A stretch of DNA of 64,000 bases. It comes from Bufo bufo. Taxonomy: Eukaryota; Chordata; Amphibia; Anura; Bufonidae. Shown here piece after piece: positions 52,444 to 62,858 of this stretch; the stretch's first letter is position 1; the number at the start of each line of letters is the position of its first letter. The position numbers and the translations under genes are program-made. The notes below the pieces were generated by a model. The model ran no database searches. It saw only the letters and a list, made by a program, of their open reading frames with translations, and was not told the origin of the DNA. Where the stretch lies: contig NC_053393.1 of the NCBI RefSeq assembly GCF_905171765.1, positions 65,131,371-65,195,370 of the forward strand, read 5' to 3'.

Positions 52444-53159
52444 CTTCCTCTAATCTATCTCTATCATATTTCATTCTATCTATATTTCTATCCATCCATG
52501 TTGTCATATCTATCTATCTATTAGTGTTGATCGAGCACCCAAGTGCTTGGGTGCTCGGGCCAAACACATCAGGATGCTCGGGTGCTCTACCAAGCACCCG
52601 ATCACAATGAAAGTCAATGGGAGAACCCGAGCATTAAACCAGGCACCCCCTGCTCTGAAGAGGGGAGGGTGTCTGGTTCATAGAAAAAAGTCAGAAATTG
52701 ATGGAAAGACCACTGAAATGGTTTCGGAACAGCATGGGGAGGATGTCTGAATGCATCTTGGACTCCCAGGTCGCTGCTGGGAACGATGTTGTCCGAGTAG
52801 TACGCCACTTTTTGAGACCGACACTAATATGCACAAAACCAAAGATAAAATCGATTTTAGAGGAAAAATTGTTAGGAAACATTCTTTCCTGTATATGTAC
52901 TGCCAAGTGCTGCCAAAAATTACAAGGAAGAGGCACTCCGATACAACCTGTATATCACATAATGGAGGGCCTCATTCACATTGTGGTACAATTGTTCAGG
53001 TAGTGGGACTCCTACACTCATAAAGCCTATGAAAAGGCTTCCAAAAATTACAAGGAATTGGCCCTCCAATATACCCTTTATTACACATAAAGGAGGGCAT
53101 CATGCACCCTTGAAAAATTATGCTGGTGAGTTGACCCTCGAAAAAATGATATGCAAAGC

Positions 53160-54300
53160 CTGCAGGTGAGCTGACCCTATAAAAGATTGTAGGTGACGGC
53201 CAGCAGGTGAGCTGACCTTGAAAAAGATTGTAGGTGAGGGCCTGCTGGTGAGCCGACCCTGTAAAAGATTGTAGATGAGGGCCTACAGGCGAGCTGACCC
53301 TCTAAAATATTTTAGGTGCGGGCCCGCTGGTGAGCTGACCCTGTTAAACCCTATATGCGAGGGCCTGCAGGTGAGCTGACCCTGTAAAAGATTTTAGGTG
53401 CGGGGCTGCTGGTGAGCTGACCCTGTAAAACATGATATGCGAGGACTTGCACGTGAGCTGACCCTGTAAAAGATTGTAGGTGAGGGCCTGCTGGTGAGCT
53501 GACTCTGTAAAACATGATATGTGAGGGCCTGCAGGTGAGCTGACCCTCTATAAAATTATATGCGAGGGCCTGCAGGTGAGCTGACCCTGTAAAAGATTAT
53601 AGGTGAGGGCCTGCAGGTGAGCTGACCCTGTAAAAAAATTATATGCGAGGGCCTGCAGGTGAGCTGACCCTGTAAAAGATTTTAGGTGCGGGCCTGCAGG
53701 TGAGCTGACCCTGTAAAACATGATATGCGAGGGCCTGCAGGTGAGCTGACCCTGTAAAACATTATATGCGAGGACTTGCACTTGAGCTGACCCTGTAAAA
53801 GATTGTAGGTGAGGGCCTGCTGGTGAGCTGACCCTGTAAAAGATTGTAGGTGAGGGCCTGCATGTGAGCTGACCCTCGAAAAAATTATATGCGAGGGCCT
53901 GCAGGTGAGCTGACCCTGTAAAACATTATATGCAAGGGCCTGCAGGTGAGCTGACCCTGTAAAAGATTTTAGGTGCGGGCCTGCTGGTGAGCTGACCCTG
54001 TAAAACATTATATGCGAGGGCCTGCAGGTGAGCTGACCCTGTAAAAGATTGTTGGTGAGGGCCTGCATGTGAGCTGACCCTCAAAAGAAATATATGCGAG
54101 GGCCTGCATGTGAGCTAACCCTGTAAAAGATTTTAGGTGCGGGCCTGCTGGTAAGCTGACCCTCTAAAAAATTATATGCGAGGGCCTGCAGGTGAGCTGA
54201 CCCTGTAAAAGATTGTAGGTGAGGGCCTGCAGGTGAGCTGACCCTGTAAAAGATTTTAGGTGCGGGCCTGCAGGTGAGCTTACCCTGTAAAACATAATAT
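53160..54300. repeat. 41-bp minisatellite, about 27 units
   Basis: Core unit GTGAGCTGACCCTGTAAAAG followed by ATTGTAGGTGAGGGCCTGCWG. Two variants of the second half alternate irregularly: GATTKTAGGTGMGGG and (C/A)ATTATATGCGAGGG. Since 41 is not a multiple of 3, ORFs of up to 128 codons shift frame from unit to unit and are not genes. Confidence 0.92.
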
Positions 54301-54489
54301 GCCAAAGCCTCTGCGTGCACCATCAGCATCACGGCCACTGTCCCATCCCTTACTGCTTGCCTTCTTCATATTAAATGTTATATATGCTTCAAAGTCTGTC
54401 ACACGTACAGTAGCATAGGATTTGGAAGTGCATGCGCAAACAAATTTAAAAATATATTTGGGATGTGGAAACGCCACACAGGAGATATC

Positions 54490-54900
54490 CCGCAGATAAT
54501 GTCAATGCTGTCACCAGCGGCTAATAAAAAATTACAGGGAATGTCACAGGTATTTGGGATGATGAAACGTTATTGTCACTGTCCGCAGCATCTACAAAAA
54601 AAGTACACTGTATGTCACAGATAAATTGTTTCAGCGCACACGTTACACTGCAGATGTGGTCCTGGTAATGTCACTGTCAGAAGCGGACACTGTCTATTGA
54701 CAAAATACACTGGATGTCACAGATACATTTTTTAAGCGCACACGTTACACTGCAGATGTGGCGCTGGTAATGTCACTGTCCGCAGCGGACACCGTCTACA
54801 GAAAAAGTACACTGGATGTCACAGATATTTTTTGGATGCGCACACTTTACACTGGAGATGTGGCGCAGCTAATGTCGCTGTCTGCAGCGGCCTAACTATT
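54490..54900. repeat. About 97-bp tandem repeat, four units
   Basis: Units share CACTG(T/G)ATGTCACAGATA, GCGCACACGTTACACTGCAG and GTAATGTCACTGTCCGCAGC. It lies between the 41-bp minisatellite and the nested MITE in the hAT-type element. Confidence 0.8.
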
Positions 54901-55061
54901 GCACACTATTTAGCGCAGGATGCGCTAAAAATAGATATTGCTGCCACACACACAATAGTCCTTAAAAGACTTTTGGGTCTCTGAAAAGTTTTTCTACTAA
55001 AAATATTCATATATCACTCCCTACAATGTCTGTCCCTTCTGCTGCAGCTCTTCCTGACTTA

Positions 55062-55479
55062 GGCCTCATGCACACGACCGTTGTTTTATTCCGTGTCCGT
55101 TGTGCCATTTTTCGTGATTTTCTGCGGACCCATTGACTTCCAATGGGTCCGTTAAAAACTTGGCTAATGCACCATTTGTCATCCGCGTCCGTGATCCGTG
55201 GTTCCAGTCCGTCAAAAAAATATAACCTGTCCTATTATTTTCGTTGTCAATGGGACCGCTAAAAAACACGGAGGCACACAAGATTGTCATCCGCGTCCGT
55301 TTTTTCTTTATCATTTGCATGGCAAACCTGTCTTAGATTTTTTTTTTACTTTCCTTTATGTCTGGTGATCCTCCAAAAATAATGGAAGACACACGGAAAC
55401 AAAAACGGAAAAACGGATCAGGGAACAACGGAACCCCATTTTGCGGAACGGACACAACAACGGTCGTGTGCATGAGGCC
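55062..55479. mobile_element. TWA-flanked MITE nested in the hAT-type element
   Basis: GGCCTCATGCACACGACCGT is exactly complementary to the right end ACGGTCGTGTGCATGAGGCC. Flanks are TTA (55059-55061) and TAA (55480-55482), both TWA. The arms have the TCCGTGTCCGTT-type repeats of this MITE group. Confidence 0.82.
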
Positions 55480-55722
55480 TAAGAATGAGCCGAACACGTG
55501 TCATATATAGCACCCGATGACGCGTTCCGGCCAGCCAATCACTGTAATGCTAGGAGCCAGCATGGCTACGGCATTACAGTGAGGACAGTACTTACCTGCA
55601 CGTTTGTTGGCTGCGTAGCAGCCAAGAAACGTGCGGGGAGGAGATTCGAGCATTGCCATGTGCCAAGCATCAAGATGCTCGAGCCGAACTGGTGTTCGGC
55701 CGAGCATGCTCGATCAACACTA

Positions 55723-55748
55723 CTGTCTATCTATCTATCTATCTATGC
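55723..55748. repeat. TATC microsatellite
   Basis: Continues the TATC tract at 52496-52521, showing that the hAT-type element entered a pre-existing microsatellite. Confidence 0.85.
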
Positions 55749-55998
55749 AGACATTTCCTGTATTGCCCCTGGAAGTCACTATTATTATGGATAATTGATA
55801 ATGTATCCCCTAATTACTGTTTTGCAATCCTATCCTTCTGAGAAAAGACAATTTATGTACAGTGTGTGGTTTTCGCTGGCTCTGCTATCTCCATAACTGC
55901 CACAGTGAGATTTGTTCCCCTCCTGCTATAGTATTCCATTTTCTGGAGGTGGTATTGAGATGCCCACCCAATTTTTAGCCCAGAAACCTTCGGCCTTA

Positions 55999-56493
55999 GG
56001 CTACATGCATATGACAGTTGTTTTTTGTGGTCCGCAAATAGCGGATCCGTGCTCCTGTTTTTTTTACATCCGCATCCGTTCCGTTTGTCCGCAAATTGTG
56101 TAGGTTGTGTTTCTGTGTGTCTTCAGTTTTTTTTTTGCGGTCCTCAAAAAAAAACTGAAGGCTATAATTCTTGAAATTTAACATACACAGGTTCCCAGCA
56201 ACCATCTGCAAAAAAAACTGATGCGGATGATATACGGATGGCTTCTGTTGGTCATCCGCATTTTTTTGCGGACCCATTGACTTCAATGGGTCTGCAAAAC
56301 ATTTATTGCGGACAAGAATAGGACAAGCAATACTTTTTTTGCGGACGGGAAACGCGGACAGCGGACGCGGAAAAGAAATGGTTGACTACACCGCAATTTT
56401 AATGGCTCCATAGAAATGCATGGGTAACCATCCGATCAGCCCAAAAAAACGGAACGGACGCAGAGAAAAACAACTGTCGTGTGCATGTAGCCC
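55999..56493. mobile_element. TWA-flanked MITE
   Basis: Starts GGCTACATGCATATGACAGT and ends ACTGTCGTGTGCATGTAGCCC, with TTA at 55996-55998 and TAA at 56494-56496. Fold-back arms contain ATCCGCAT/TTTTTTGCGG repeats. Confidence 0.75.
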
Positions 56494-56496
56494 TAA

Positions 56497-57398
56497 TCTA
56501 ACCTTGCTTACTGTGCTCTCTTTTTTATTTCTATGCATTTTGTTTGTTATTTTTAGCCACCCCTTTTTCTCCATCTTTCTATATTTCCATACAGTCTCCT
56601 CGTAATACTTTGCCAAGTAAAATGCATCCAGTTTACAAAGACCTTTCAATAAATATATTGTCCTCCCAGCAGGCACCTCAGCCTTTAACACTGATGAGAC
56701 CAGCAAAGCCATCTGGATCAGATGGGCTATACCTCAAGGCATTTCGAGGCAGGACAGAGATCAGGTACTCAGCAATAAAATTAGAACAATTCCCAGGGGA
56801 AATAAGGGAAAATGTAAGATACAGGTTTTTTTGGTACTAAGCATTAAAGAAAATCACAGACCTGAGAGTTAGATAAAAAGCTGAACGTCATCAAAGCCGG
56901 TAATAGCCCCAGAATACCGAGGACTCTCTCAAGGCTTCAGACTTCAAAGATGTTCTTTTTTTTTTTTTTTTTTTCAAGGTAGATCTGAAATATCTCAGGG
57001 ATAGAGGCTTCTCACCTCTAGTTCACAAAGAATTCACATCTGAAGCTTAAATCCTCTCACCTGGAAACAGACGTCAGTAAATCTATTATACCGTGAGCTA
57101 TTAGATTGCAAGCTCCATTGTACTAGGCAAGGTTAATATAGTTCTGTGTCATTTGTATAATAATCCAATAGGAGCCAGCATTACATAAAACTGGTTTTAA
57201 TAACCGGTTTATGCCCAGAGTAATTTTGGTCTTCAGGACCAGACATGGTTTAGCTGTTTTTTGCATGCATTCGTTTGATGGCTATAACTTGTTCATTTAG
57301 GAAAGTCATTTTTGTCAATATATTTTTTTAATAATGCAGGTTTCTGTTCGTATCATTTCTATACACATCAGTTATGCTCATTTTAACTATTTTCAGGC
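56497..57398. other. Unassigned DNA
   Basis: No gene, RNA or repeat end supported. A 19-base T run lies near 56956-56975. Confidence 0.4.
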
Positions 57399-57401
57399 TT
57401 A

Positions 57402-58367
57402 GGCCTCTTTCACACGGGCGTCATGTTTTTTGCCCGGGTAAGATGCGGGTACCTTGCGGGAAAATGCGCGATTTTTCCGCGCAAGTGCAAAACATTGTAA
57501 TGCGTTTTGCACGCGCGTGAGAAAAATCGACATGTTTGGTACCCAGACCCGAACTTCTTCACAGAAGTTCGGGCTTGGGATCGGTGTTCTGTAGATTGTA
57601 TTATTTTCCCTTATAACATGGTTATAAGGCAAAATAATAGCATTCTGAATACAGAATGCATAGTACAATAGGCCTGGAGGGGTTAAAAAATAAATAAAAA
57701 ATTATTTAACTCACCTTAATCCACTTGCTCGCGCAGCCGGCATCTCTTCTGTCTTCTTCTTTGTTGTGCACAGGAATAGGACCTTTGATGACATCACTGT
57801 GCTCATCACATGGTCCAATCACATGGTTCATCACCATGGTGAGGGACCATGTGATTGGATCATGTGATGTGATGTCACCACAGGTCCTTAGCCGGCAGCT
57901 CAACATTACAGAAGAAGACAGAGATCCACAACTAAGCGATCAAGTGGACTCGGTGAGTTATTTAGTTATTTTTATTAACCCCTCATCACTATTTTACTTT
58001 GCATTCTGTATTCAGAATGCTATTATTTTCCCTTATAACCATGTTATAAGAGAAAATAATACAGATCGGGTCCCCAGCCCGTTCGTCACCTAGCAACCAT
58101 GCGTGAAAATCGCACAGCATCCGCACTTGCTTGCGGATGCTTGCGATTTTCACGTGGCCCCATTTACTTCTATGGGGCCTGCGTTGCGTGAAAAACACAG
58201 AATATAGAGCATGCTGCGATTTTCACGCAACGCACAAGTGATGCGTGAAAATCACAGCTCGTGTGCACAGCCCCATAGAAATGAATGGGTCAGGATTCAG
58301 TGCGGGTGCAATGCGTTCAACTCACGCATTGCACCCGCGCGGAATACTCGCCCGTGTGAAAGGGGCC
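57402..58367. mobile_element. 966-bp fold-back MITE, TTA target duplication
   Basis: Ends GGCCTCTTTCACACGGGCG and CGCCCGTGTGAAAGGGGCC, with TTA at 57399-57401 and 58368-58370. Inverted pairs extend through most of the element: TTATTTTCCCTTATAACATGG (57601) with its counterpart at 58021-58055, and GGTCCAATCACATGG with CCATGTGATTGGATC around the centre near 57843. ORFs on both strands are palindrome by-products. Confidence 0.82.
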
Positions 58368-58370
58368 TTA

Positions 58371-59049
58371 CAGTTTGAAAACGTTGTAAAAAAATATTCA
58401 TTTTACCAATTTTTTCAGGTAATATACCAGAATATTACCCTAAAAAATTTTTTTTTTATTCGCATTAGTTATTGTCTACTTTAAATTCTGATATTTTACG
58501 TCAATATATTTTACGTTTGATATTTTACGTCTATTTTATGTCTAATTTTGCCGAATTGGCTCGTGTCTTGCAGTACCGGAGCGATTATGTTATTTCATGG
58601 AAATTGTTGTTTTTTGTTTTTTTTTGGGGGGGGAACAGGAGGATGGTTTATTTTATGTGCATTTTTTTTCTTTTTCTTTTTCTTTTTTTGTCCTTTTAGA
58701 TTTTTATTTTTGTACTCAGCAGCAGCCCCAGTTACAGGGGAAATCTGCCCAGGTACATTGGCAGTTGTCACTGTGTGTATAACATGGTAGTAATGTACTT
58801 GTATTGTAGTTAGTTAGTGATGCCTCATATCCGGCCATATTCCTGCAGTATGAGGTAACTGTACATGAATACTGACCTTTAGGTTGGGCTAGGAGGGGCC
58901 AGGAGACTAGAAAACATTTGGCTATGGAACAAAAAGCTCAGCTCCATTGAGGAGGACGTCATCAGGGTAAGAAGCCTTGCTACCATCACCCGTGAGTGCT
59001 ATGTTGGACACTGGAGCTTGCTCATTTGTTGATGGCTTTGGGTGACTGT
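58371..59049. other. Unassigned AT-rich DNA
   Basis: Contains a T/TC-rich tract at 58610-58700; the ORFs over it are low complexity. Nothing else recognised. Confidence 0.4.
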
Positions 59050-60115
59050 CACTTACTTTACTCTGTATGTTATCTATATAGATATATAGTAACCAGAAAA
59101 GTCCACGGCACTTCCTTAGGTAAAAAAGTGTAGATTTATTCACCAGTAGCAACGTTTCGGTCCACACACTGGAACCTTTCTCAAGCAGTGATACAAACAG
59201 TGGGTGCACAGCGTATGTAAAAAAGGTGATCAATATCATTCAATTATCAGCATAATTATGTGAAAAAAACAACTATTGCAGTGTAGATACATAAATACAA
59301 TCCATGATATAAAATGTGTCATAAAATACCCAAAATGTGGACATGATTACTAATAAAATAAAGTGTTTAAAGTATAATAATTCTTCTACATAACCAAATT
59401 CATAGTCAAGTGATGATCAATGTCTGTAAGGGTACTTTCACACTAGCGTTTTTCTTTTCTGGCACTGAGTTCCGTCACAGGGGCTCAATACCGGAAAAGA
59501 ACTGATCAGGCATAGCCCCATGCATTCTGACTGGAGAGTAATCCGTTCAGGATGCATCAGGATGTCTTCAGTTCAGTCGTTTTGACTGATCAGGATGGAG
59601 ATAATACCGCAGCATGCTACGGTTTTATCTCCGGCGAAAAAAACGGAAGACTTGCCTGAATGCTGGATCCGGCATTTTTCCCAATAGGAATGTATTAGTG
59701 CCGGAAGATACAAGACGGATCCGTCTGTCCGCATGACAAGCGGAGAGACGGATCCGTTCTTGCAATGCATTTGTGAGACGGATCCGCATCCGGATGCGTC
59801 TCACAAATGCTTTCAGTCACATCCAGATTGGCGGATCCGGCGGGCAGTTCTGATCACACTGCCGCAAGTGTGAAAGTAGCCTAACAAGTGCACAGGTGTA
59901 GATTAAAAACATGATTAAAATTATTAGTTAGATAATAAATAACAACCTGGCTGGGATCCCTGATTCACAACCTGCGCAACCTGCAATGTAATATCTGCCC
60001 CCAATGGAGCGCAACGTTGGAGCGCTGACATGGCTCAAGGAGTTCCGGTCCACATCCCTGGAATTTGCTATCGCAGCTCTCATGTGACCAAGTATACCTC
60101 AGTCACATGATATAC
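59050..60115 (-). mobile_element. Penelope-like terminal region, split by a MITE
   Basis: The minus strand at 59125-59175 has CTTGAGAAAGGTTCC...GGACCGAAACGTTGC, the same box layout as at 45575-45625 and in the 22858-23367 insertion. The surrounding AT-rich sequence resembles the 3' region of the Penelope fragment at 45.4-46.3 kb in composition and motifs. The TWA MITE interrupts it. No polyprotein remains, so the assignment is tentative. Confidence 0.45.
59430..59881. mobile_element. TWA-flanked MITE
   Basis: GGGTACTTTCACACTAGCG against GCAAGTGTGAAAGTAGCC, with TAA at 59427-59429 and 59882-59884. Internal GACGGATCCG motifs repeat in both orientations. Confidence 0.8.
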
Positions 60116-60867
60116 TGTTCTCAGATGCACTTAGCCAAGAGCCTTCCAAGCAAATTATTTCATTTCTATGGTGTGTTTTAAATTTTGAATTTATTAGCAT
60201 TAACCCCCTGACAGAAAAGGTATAGTTAGTACTATGTATTTTGGGAGACAGGATCGCTCCTGGCACCCGACTTCAATATATTCTTCTGTGCTGTTCACAT
60301 GTTTTGGACTTCTCTAGATATCTACTGTAGTATATATATATCATAGTTTAGTAAACTTTTTATGCACCATCGTGTTAAGTATATTTTTTACAGAATCTCA
60401 GATCTCATAATAAATCACTGTCTAGTAAGACCCAGCAGCATCCTTTAATCGGCTTTCTGGTGATCATGTGACTAGTCACATGACCACTGGAATCAATAGA
60501 GACAAGTGGTAGCTGTTCAGTGAAAATTGTGCAGACGAAAATGGGGAAAATGGCTTCTGTCTTCTTTTCAGGGTGCTTTGAAATCTTTGACAACCAAGGA
60601 CCTATATACCAGATTCGGCGACTGAGCTCTATGATAAGGGCGATCTCAGAGCCCATAAAACATGGCATTCTGCCGTTACCCATTAACGATCTCTGATTCA
60701 TCATCGCTCACAACATCCTCATCTCAGTGACAGTCACAGCGCCTCATATAATATTGCCAGCCATTGGGCCCTGTTATGGCCACCGGTAGTTTCCACATAG
60801 CATTAACTGTCACAGACCAGTTTTTGTACGATGCCCCCTAGTGGTGTATGACTGCAGCACCTTTCAT
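60116..60867. other. Unassigned DNA
   Basis: No coding or RNA feature recognised. The GTGACTAGTCACATGAC hairpin at about 60467-60484 is the only clear dyad. Confidence 0.4.
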
Positions 60868-61024
60868 ATGGGGTCATTTATCAAACTGGTGTAAAGTAGA
60901 ACTGGCTTAGTTGCCCATAGCAACCAATCAGATGCCACCTTTCATTTTCCAAGGGAGCTGTCAAAAATGAAAGGTGGAATCTGAAGCCCGTTCTTCTTTA
61001 CACCAGTCTGATAAATGACCCCAT
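60868..61024. mobile_element. 157-bp MITE with GGGTCATTTATCA ends
   Basis: Starts ATGGGGTCATTTATCAAACT and ends AGTCTGATAAATGACCCCAT. Inner arms ACTGGTGTAAAGTAGAAC and TTCTTTACACCAGT, and CACCTTTCATTTT with AAAATGAAAGGTG, form a near-complete hairpin. Confidence 0.8.
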
Positions 61025-61384
61025 CAGTTGCTAAATCGGGTGTGCACCTAATTAACATAGCTATCTTTGGCGAGAGCTGTGTAAAAATGGCATATGCAAC
61101 AGTATGTGACTTTTTTCCTCCAAACTTCTGGTCTAAATGGAAAATACAGTATACCTAACTCCTCTCATTGTATTCATTAAAGCACCAACTACTGGGTCCT
61201 ATACATATTACCAGCCACAGACCTATGCCTAGCCACATGGTGTGCTGGTAAGAAAACACATGCCCATAAGCAACATGTAGCACGGAGCACTGTACATGAG
61301 GCACAACGCTCCGCCTAGTGGTAGAAATACATACTGCAGTCACAAGGCAAAATATAGATTAGTTAGTATTAGTCCATTTCTGAA
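61025..61384. other. Unassigned spacer
   Basis: No feature recognised. A segment near 61030-61075 (TCGGGTGTGCACCTAATTAA) is echoed at about 62180-62210. Confidence 0.35.
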
Positions 61385-61987
61385 TACTACAAAGAAAAAA
61401 TGTGGGGGATTCAGTCAGCACAACCCTATATGCAGGTGCACATCGCTATGGCGAAATACATATACAAAGAAAAAAACACAAATGCAATCGCACTCTGCAA
61501 CCAGCACTCCGCCCTGCCTCCATGCTGGATGTTGAATGAGGCATTGGTGTACATTTTGGCCAAAGCGTAATAAGCCACTCACCACGTCAAGGTCGCCTCT
61601 ATGAGTGGTCCCTAACACTAGTTCCTACCTGTTTATGGGCCATGACAGCCACACAAAGTCCAGGGAGCGCAGGTACAGCATGAACGCCAGGCACACTCTG
61701 CTTTTAACCCCGTCCGGTGCCGTTACAGCTTTCATCGGATCCAGGGATGCAAGTACCAACATGCATGCTGAGCCCACTATATACTTCTCCTGGAGCCAAA
61801 TGGCTACTGGTAGGCCCTGTAGAAGTAGACTCAGTTTTATACTGACTTTAAAACCAGCCTCCAGGGCAGACTAACTGGTCAGGTGTGCATGACTGCATGG
61901 AGATCGCCACGCCTCCAATATATACTACAAAGAAAAAATGTGGGGGATTCAGTCAGCACAACCCTGTATGCAGGTGCACATCGCTAT
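61385..61987. repeat. Repeat unit bounded by 66-bp direct repeats
   Basis: TACTACAAAGAAAAAATGTG through GTGCACATCGCTATG occurs at about 61386-61451 and 61922-61987 with one base difference. The 470 bp between has no ORF of a known family. The flanking text TTTCTGAATACT also occurs on both outer sides (61377 and 61990), which suggests a tandem duplication or an inserted element with long direct ends. Confidence 0.7.
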
Positions 61988-62560
61988 GACATTTCTGAAT
62001 ACTGTTGATGGATCTGTGACTCTTATGTTTTATTATGTAGTAAACCATTGTGATAGATTTAGCACATATTTAAATATAACATTTTTGTCCAGCTTATTGC
62101 TCCAGTTTTGGTACGTCACCCCTTACTGGTGCCGCATCATTGCCGCCCCTTTTATCGCACCCTTTTAAAAAGACTTTAGTCGATAAATCTGGTGTGCACC
62201 AAATTAACATAGATATCTGTATGTAACACTTTTAATACCCCTTGTTTATCTGGACTGTGATGATGCTTATGATCATTCATTCTTAGTCTGATTGCCTTGA
62301 ATATTTGCACAAGCCATAAATTAGAATACAGATAAAGCAGAAAAGTTCTGTCAGCAACGGTTTTCTGTAGTTGTGAACAGATTTTTGTCTGAACTCTACA
62401 GTAAAATACAGCCTTGTGCTCTCCAAGTATTAAATCAATAAATGTTAGTTCCTCACCTGTTGAGGTGAATCCCCCGAGTGTCGAGAAGAGCAGGTCTTGT
62501 GCAGCAGGTTGGGAGTACAGGGGAATTTAAAATGGACTGGGCTAATGAAGATACTGTATA
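61988..62560. other. Unassigned DNA
   Basis: No gene or complete element seen. Mostly AT-rich. Confidence 0.4.
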
Positions 62561-62564
62561 TTAA

Positions 62565-62854
62565 AGGGGTTGTCCAGGCTTTTATTATTGATGACCTATC
62601 AAATCTGTATCAGATTGGCGGGGATCTGACACCCGGCACCCCCGCCGATCAACTGTACAGGGAGACGGCGTGCGCTGTGCGCATGTGCCGCCTCCCTTCT
62701 CTCTTCCTGTCCTCTGCTGTATGTCTCTGCAGCACAGCGCACACCGTCTCCCTGTACAGGTGATTGGCGGGGGTGCCGGGTGTCAGATCCCTGCCAATAT
62801 GATGACCTATCCTGAGGATAGGTCATCAATATTACAAAGACCCGGACAACCTCT
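62565..62854. mobile_element. TTAA-type MITE with long GC-rich hairpin
   Basis: Starts AGGGGTTGTCCAGGCTTT after TTAA (62561-62564) and ends GACCCGGACAACCTCTT before a degraded TTAT. The inner arms ATCTGACACCCGGCACCCCC and GGGGGTGCCGGGTGTCAGAT are exact complements, as are CTGTACAGGGAGACGG and CCGTCTCCCTGTACAG. Confidence 0.78.
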
Positions 62855-62858
62855 TTAT

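Larger units (their letters stand above)
52522..55722. mobile_element. Non-coding hAT-type element of 3.2 kb built of minisatellites
   Basis: The termini TAGTGTTGATCGAGCA and their exact complement TGCTCGATCAACACTA lie at 52522-52537 and 55707-55722. The flanking octamers CTATCTAT and CTGTCTAT differ at one base but sit in a TATC microsatellite, so the duplication is only suggestive. Terminal TAGTG is shared with the large hAT element. The interior has a terminal hairpin (GAGCACCCAAGTGCTTGGGT), a 41-bp minisatellite, a ~97-bp tandem repeat and a nested MITE. There is no transposase. Confidence 0.72.

Noticed and set aside
53682..54068. 128-codon ORF on the minus strand
   Set aside because: It is a translation of the 41-bp repeat drifting through frames.
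53160..54300. CRISPR-like regular repeats
   Set aside because: The units are contiguous 41-bp copies without unique spacers; this is a minisatellite in a vertebrate transposon.
52514..55730. Certain 8-bp target duplication for the 3.2-kb hAT-type element
   Set aside because: CTATCTAT and CTGTCTAT lie in a TATC microsatellite, so similarity is expected by chance; it is kept only as suggestive.
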